From Psychrobacter sp. TAE2020 (lineage in GTDB: Bacteria; Pseudomonadota; Gammaproteobacteria; Pseudomonadales; Moraxellaceae): a stretch of 64,000 bases of DNA. The translations under genes were made by a program, and so were the position numbers. Shown piece after piece: positions 60,593-64,000 of this stretch (the stretch's first letter is position 1; the number at the start of each line of letters is the position of its first letter). The DNA lies in contig NZ_JAHLMU010000001.1 in NCBI RefSeq assembly GCF_018919485.1, positions 2,565,948-2,629,947 on the forward strand, written 5' to 3'. The notes beneath the pieces are model-generated. The model ran no database searches and had not been told where the DNA came from. It saw only the letters and a program-made list of their open reading frames with translations.

Positions 60593-61030
60593 ATGAGTGA
60601 GCAAAGCTTGCATATCGTTTGCAATAATTGCCAAGCGACTAACCAGTTACCAGCTGAGCGTCTAGCGGCTAATCCTAACTGCGGTAAATGCGGCGAGGCA
60701 TTGTTGACAGCTAGCGTGCATGAGCTAACGACGCAATCAGCCAATAAAGTTATTCAAAACAATGATGTCCTAACTATTGTGGACTTTTGGGCGAGCTGGT
60801 GTCAGCCATGCTTAATGATGGCACCACAGTTTAAGACGGCTGCGAGTCAATTACCGCAAGTAGTGCTGGCTAAGCTGCAAACCGATAAACATGAGCAAGC
60901 AGCAGCACCCTATAACATTCGTAGTTTACCGACGATGGTGGCTTTTCGAGGCGGTAAAGAAATAGCACGGCAGTCAGGTGCTTTGTCTAGTGGTCAGATC
61001 GTACAGTGGATACAAAGCTTGCCATCATAA
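60593..61030 (+). CDS. trxC: thioredoxin 2 (TrxC)
   Basis: Thioredoxin with an N-terminal zinc ribbon (Cys10, Cys13, Cys30, Cys33 as CNNC and CGKC) and the active site WCQPC at Cys70/Cys73, where WCGPC is usual. The length of 145 aa fits TrxC (139 aa in E. coli). AGGAG precedes the ATG. It follows the persulfide dioxygenase gene by 170 bp on the same strand, suggesting a role in reducing persulfides or disulfides in the same pathway, and it ends at a strong terminator. Confidence 0.92.
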   Translation: MSEQSLHIVCNNCQATNQLPAERLAANPNCGKCGEALLTASVHELTTQSANKVIQNNDVLTIVDFWASWCQPCLMMAPQFKTAASQLPQVVLAKLQTDKHEQAAAPYNIRSLPTMVAFRGGKEIARQSGALSSGQIVQWIQSLPS

Positions 61031-61066
61031 ATAGCTTTTGATGCTAATTGCCTGCATTTAAGCGAC

Positions 61067-61104
61067 AAAAAAGCCAATACTTTACTAAGGTATTGGCTTT
61101 TTTT
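61067..61104. terminator. terminator after trxC
   Basis: Arms AAAAAAGCCAATAC and GTATTGGCTTTTTT with a 9-base loop, T-run continuing to 61106. It separates convergent genes. Confidence 0.92.
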
Positions 61105-61139
61105 TATGTTAAACGTTCAATATCGACTATTGTTTAACT

Positions 61140-61541
61140 CTATTCACCATAAACCTTGATACCATTGGCAAAGCTACAGCGCTGAATACGAGCAGATTGA
61201 ATGATGGCATCACGCTCACCATAGAGCCGTGATAACTTAATATCGCGTGCTTTAGTATCGTTGCTTTTGCCAACGCCAAAGCTAATATTAGGGGAGATAC
61301 CCCAGCGTCCTGCAGAGATACCCACGCCAACCCCAGAGGATGATAAAGTTGAGCGCTCATTACGTGTAGCCTCAACATAGCTATTGACTCGATTGTACTC
61401 TTGAGTGAGCGCTTGGCAGTCATAGCTTTGATAAGTGCTGGGCGGTACATATTGTGGGGTTAGATTGCCACTAGTTGCACAGCCTGAGAGACCAAATATA
61501 CTAGCTGCGCTCAAAAGCGTTGCTGCTGTAAGTTTTTTCAT
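61140..61541 (-). CDS. small outer-membrane lipoprotein of unknown function
   Basis: A 133-aa protein with a lipoprotein signal ending at IFGLSGC (about residue 21). The mature part contains PPSTYQSYDCQALTQEYNRV and a Gly/Ser-rich middle (SSSGVGVGISAGRWGISP), and a second Cys near the end (IQRCSF), perhaps forming a disulfide with the first mature Cys. GGAG precedes the ATG. Family unknown to me; short lipoproteins of this type are common in Moraxellaceae. Confidence 0.7.
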   Translation of the reverse strand: MKKLTAATLLSAASIFGLSGCATSGNLTPQYVPPSTYQSYDCQALTQEYNRVNSYVEATRNERSTLSSSGVGVGISAGRWGISPNISFGVGKSNDTKARDIKLSRLYGERDAIIQSARIQRCSFANGIKVYGE

Positions 61542-61728
61542 AGGGGCTCCGTAAGGCTAAGGTATTGTATTTGCTTGAAATATATTAATAATCTAGCACA
61601 AGTGTTTAAGATAGTAAAATTAAAGCGCTGGTGATACTAAAAATATAGCATTTGAAGTCTAACTCGATGCTAAAACACGACAGCATTAAGTATAGATTGA
61701 TTTAGATCCAAAACTTAAAACTTGTAAT

Positions 61729-62088
61729 TTAAAAAAAGTTAGCCGGTTTGGTATAAGCCAATACTACTATGCCTATATAAGCTATGGTGGCGATAGAAAC
61801 CCCCACTTTAGTTTGTGACGGCAGGGCATTTGGACTAAAGGCTTTTATACTGGAGCTAATAGCAGCAATAAGTAAAACAATTTTGGCCAATACCCATTGG
61901 ATAGGAGCATTAACACTTAGTAGTTGCATCAGCATCCAGCCGCCTGAAGCAATAATTAAGGCGTAAAGAATATGATTAGCAATTTTGATTACTCTTGGCG
62001 GCCGTTTCTGCGCGCTCAACACTAAGTAGCTCTGATATATAAATAGGCCTATCACCAATAACGCCAACAGAGTGTGCAAATGTTTCAT
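61729..62088 (-). CDS. SirB2-like membrane protein
   Basis: A 119-aa protein with four hydrophobic segments (about residues 5-22, 40-60, 65-85 and 95-115), matching the SirB2/invasion-expression-up-regulator family in pattern (HLHTLLALL start, ANHILYALIIASG, WVLAKIVLL). The function is unknown; despite the name, no link to invasion is implied. The start lacks a strong ribosome-binding site. Confidence 0.75.
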   Translation of the reverse strand: MKHLHTLLALLVIGLFIYQSYLVLSAQKRPPRVIKIANHILYALIIASGGWMLMQLLSVNAPIQWVLAKIVLLIAAISSSIKAFSPNALPSQTKVGVSIATIAYIGIVVLAYTKPANFF

Positions 62089-62290
62089 TAAGTGTTGATC
62101 CTTTAGTATGAAAGTTCACGAATGAGAGCGATGATGCACTAATCCATATGAAGTCTGCTGGAAATATATAAAAATATAATGATAAAAGTATAATAATAAA
62201 ATAGCTGTTGTTTATAAGCGATAATTCTATAGGCATTGAGGTTAGCTAGCAGCTACTAAGAGTAAAGATGCTATTATTTTGTCATATCTA

Positions 62291-62614
62291 TTATGAGTTT
62301 TGACCTGCACATAGCGGGCTAGTAGGGCTTTGAGTTTGCCGCTGCCACTCCGCAGGCGTATAAGCATGAATAGCAAGCGCATGAACATTACCCCCTTTTG
62401 AAGTTAATAATTCTGCGACTGAAGCATAAACCAGCTGATGACGTGCCACTAGACGTTTATTATCAAAAACTGCGCTGACGATAGTGAGCTTAAAATGGCT
62501 TTCTTTACCTTCAAAATAGCCAGCATGATTCATTGACTCATTAATCAATTCAAGGTGTTCAGGATTTAATTGCTGTAGCACTAAGTCAAGAGCAGCAGCA
62601 GTAGGCGTATTCAT
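62291..62614 (-). CDS. BolA-family protein
   Basis: A 107-aa BolA-fold protein, in the family that partners monothiol glutaredoxins in Fe-S and iron regulation. The core has LINESMNHAGYFEGKESHFKLTIVS and the invariant LVARHQLVY region; the Cys near the end (LCAGQNS) is outside the core. GAGG precedes the ATG. The BolA/IbaG subclass is not clear by eye. Confidence 0.87.
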   Translation of the reverse strand: MNTPTAAALDLVLQQLNPEHLELINESMNHAGYFEGKESHFKLTIVSAVFDNKRLVARHQLVYASVAELLTSKGGNVHALAIHAYTPAEWQRQTQSPTSPLCAGQNS

Positions 62615-62879
62615 AGTTATACCTCAATGATCTAAACACTAAACAGTTATAAAAAATTAAGCGTTTAGTATAACAGATACTAAAACCTAAATAGTATAGA
62701 GCTAAAGTAAGGTAGCAGTACGCTAGGAATGGTTGTACTTTACGTATAGCTGATTGATATGCCTCAGTATATAAAATACTCAAGCAAAAAAATAGAGCAT
62801 GAACAGTCATTCATACTCTATGGATATCTCAAATGCTAGACTTACTCAGTTTACTCTATTAGTCATAAATAGTTAGCAA

Positions 62880-63692
62880 CTAGCGACGTGATTTTTGATA
62901 CAGCGGCGTGACCTTGGGCATCAAAGCTTGCAACTGGGCAATACGATTGCTACTTGATGGGTGAGTGCTCAAAAACTGTGGTGGCTCACCTTGGCTGGCA
63001 CGTTGCATCTTTTGCCATAAGCTAATAGCTGCTTGTGGGTTATAACCGGCACGGGCCATTAGCTCAAGACCGATTTGATCCGCTTCACTCTCTTGAGTAC
63101 GACTATGTGGACGACTTAAGCCAAAGTCACCAGCTAAGTTTGCCAGTTGTGCTTGACCTTGTGAGAGACCGAATACACTAGCAGCTACACCAATACCAGT
63201 TTGTGTTGCATACTCACGCGACAGGCGCTCACGTGAATGCTCACGTAAAGCATGTGACATCTCATGACCCATAATGGCAGCAATTTCGTCATCAGTTAAA
63301 TTTAATTTATCAATAATGCCAGAGTAAAACATGATCTTACCACCAGGCATAACAAAAGCGTTTAGCTGATCAGACTTGATAGTGTGGACTTCCCAATTCC
63401 ATTTGGCTGCATCTGGACGATAAACGCCTACTTGACCTACTAAGCGATTGGCGATGCCTTTTAAGCGATTAAGCTGAGCTTTATTAGTATCAAGTACACC
63501 TTTAGCCCGTGCTTCTTGAATATTTTTGTTATAGCTTTGCGCTGAAAGCTGTAATACTTGCTCGCTAGATACTAGCAATAATTGCTGACGATCGACACCG
63601 ATAGCACCACCGCTAGTAGTAGTACTACAACTTGTTAAGCTCAGTACTGATAGTGATGCTGCCATAACTGTAGTAGTTAGTAGCTTTTTCAT
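62880..63692 (-). CDS. M48-family metalloprotease lipoprotein (LoiP-like)
   Basis: Periplasmic or outer-membrane zinc metalloprotease. A lipoprotein signal ends at VLSLTSC (about residue 22), the HExxH motif is in GHEMSHALREHSRE (about residue 142), and the third ligand is in SEADQIGLELMARAGY. Length (270 aa) and layout resemble E. coli LoiP/YggG (252 aa). GAGGAAG precedes the ATG. It is on the minus strand; the promoter region follows at 63693. Confidence 0.9.
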   Translation of the reverse strand: MKKLLTTTVMAASLSVLSLTSCSTTTSGGAIGVDRQQLLLVSSEQVLQLSAQSYNKNIQEARAKGVLDTNKAQLNRLKGIANRLVGQVGVYRPDAAKWNWEVHTIKSDQLNAFVMPGGKIMFYSGIIDKLNLTDDEIAAIMGHEMSHALREHSRERLSREYATQTGIGVAASVFGLSQGQAQLANLAGDFGLSRPHSRTQESEADQIGLELMARAGYNPQAAISLWQKMQRASQGEPPQFLSTHPSSSNRIAQLQALMPKVTPLYQKSRR

Positions 63693-64000
63693 AATATACT
63701 TCCTCGTAAGAGATAAAATTGTACAAATAATAAAGATGGAAAATAATTCGCTTTATTATAGTAAGCATTACTGCGCAAATCCAATACTGCAATAGTAACA
63801 ATACAGCGTAGCATTGTAAGTAAAAATATTTACTAGCAGATAATTCATAAGTTATGTAATGATAGGTAACTAAAACACAGATATTGCTTGATATTAGTGC
63901 TAAAAAAAGGCGGTAGCAATAGAGATAATGGTCTATAAAATATTTTTCACTCTAGCCGTTGCTGTCTGATTTTATCAGACATTCCTATGAAAGCTGATTC
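63693..64000. other. intergenic region at the right edge
   Basis: AT-rich upstream region of the M48 protease gene with no coding frame. No clear motif apart from the GAGGAAG site at its beginning. Confidence 0.4.

Noticed and set aside
1..64000. CRISPR array, prophage, integrase or intact transposase
   Set aside because: No spaced direct repeats of CRISPR type, no phage structural gene, and no integrase or transposase frame was seen in any strand.

Overview
The window is a moderately AT-rich gammaproteobacterial chromosome segment. Gene content and order (pilG-pilH-pilI-pilJ-chpA, ccmABCDE, minCDE, oxyR beside ahpC, low-complexity tails on several proteins) fit a marine or psychrotolerant member of the Moraxellaceae, most likely Psychrobacter. 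That assignment is inferred from protein character; no rRNA gene is present. About 50 genes are supported. I see no tRNA, rRNA, CRISPR array, prophage or intact insertion sequence.

Layout. 1-7200: an incomplete MpaB-type oxygenase, then ion and solute transporters (NhaA, a TauE/SafE-type permease, GltS, a dicarboxylate/amino-acid symporter), separated by strong hairpin terminators. 7256-15573: a long FadE-type acyl-CoA dehydrogenase, RadC, CoaBC with a histidine-rich insertion, a DUF2905 protein, an HDAC-like hydrolase and an unknown protein. 15690-19104: ccmABCDE for cytochrome c maturation, ending at a terminator without ccmFGH. 19270-27661: an aldo/keto reductase, the methionine importer metNIQ with a MetN lacking its regulatory domain, a two-component system whose kinase carries a very large insertion in its ATPase domain, and a membrane-fusion lipoprotein without a partner pump.

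28107-36226 is the type IV pilus (Pil-Chp) chemosensory cluster. pilG, pilH, chpA and a chpC-like gene are open, but pilI has a TGA in place of a conserved Trp codon and pilJ is stopped by TGA inside a four-copy 8-bp repeat. PilJ also lacks the usual periplasmic domain. This is the most unusual part of the window.

36336-42993: cytochrome b561, minCDE (with a 440-bp gap between minC and minD), a voltage-sensor-like membrane protein, an acyltransferase and an OmpA-type lipoprotein. 43307-49630: an iron-related imelysin / di-haem oxidoreductase / imelysin / DUF1513 block with two good Fur-box candidates. 49763-55540: a YgjP-type metalloprotease, an HD hydrolase, and the peroxide response genes oxyR, ahpC and ahpF. 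55917-61030: a probable persulfide/sulfide detoxification locus (two DUF442 proteins, SulP transporter, SqrR/BigR-type repressor, persulfide dioxygenase, thioredoxin 2). 61140-63692: a lipoprotein, a SirB2-like protein, a BolA protein and an M48 metalloprotease.

Overall this is ordinary core chromosome with several lineage- or strain-specific oddities: disrupted pilI and pilJ, disordered insertions in otherwise conserved enzymes, and scattered short tandem repeats.
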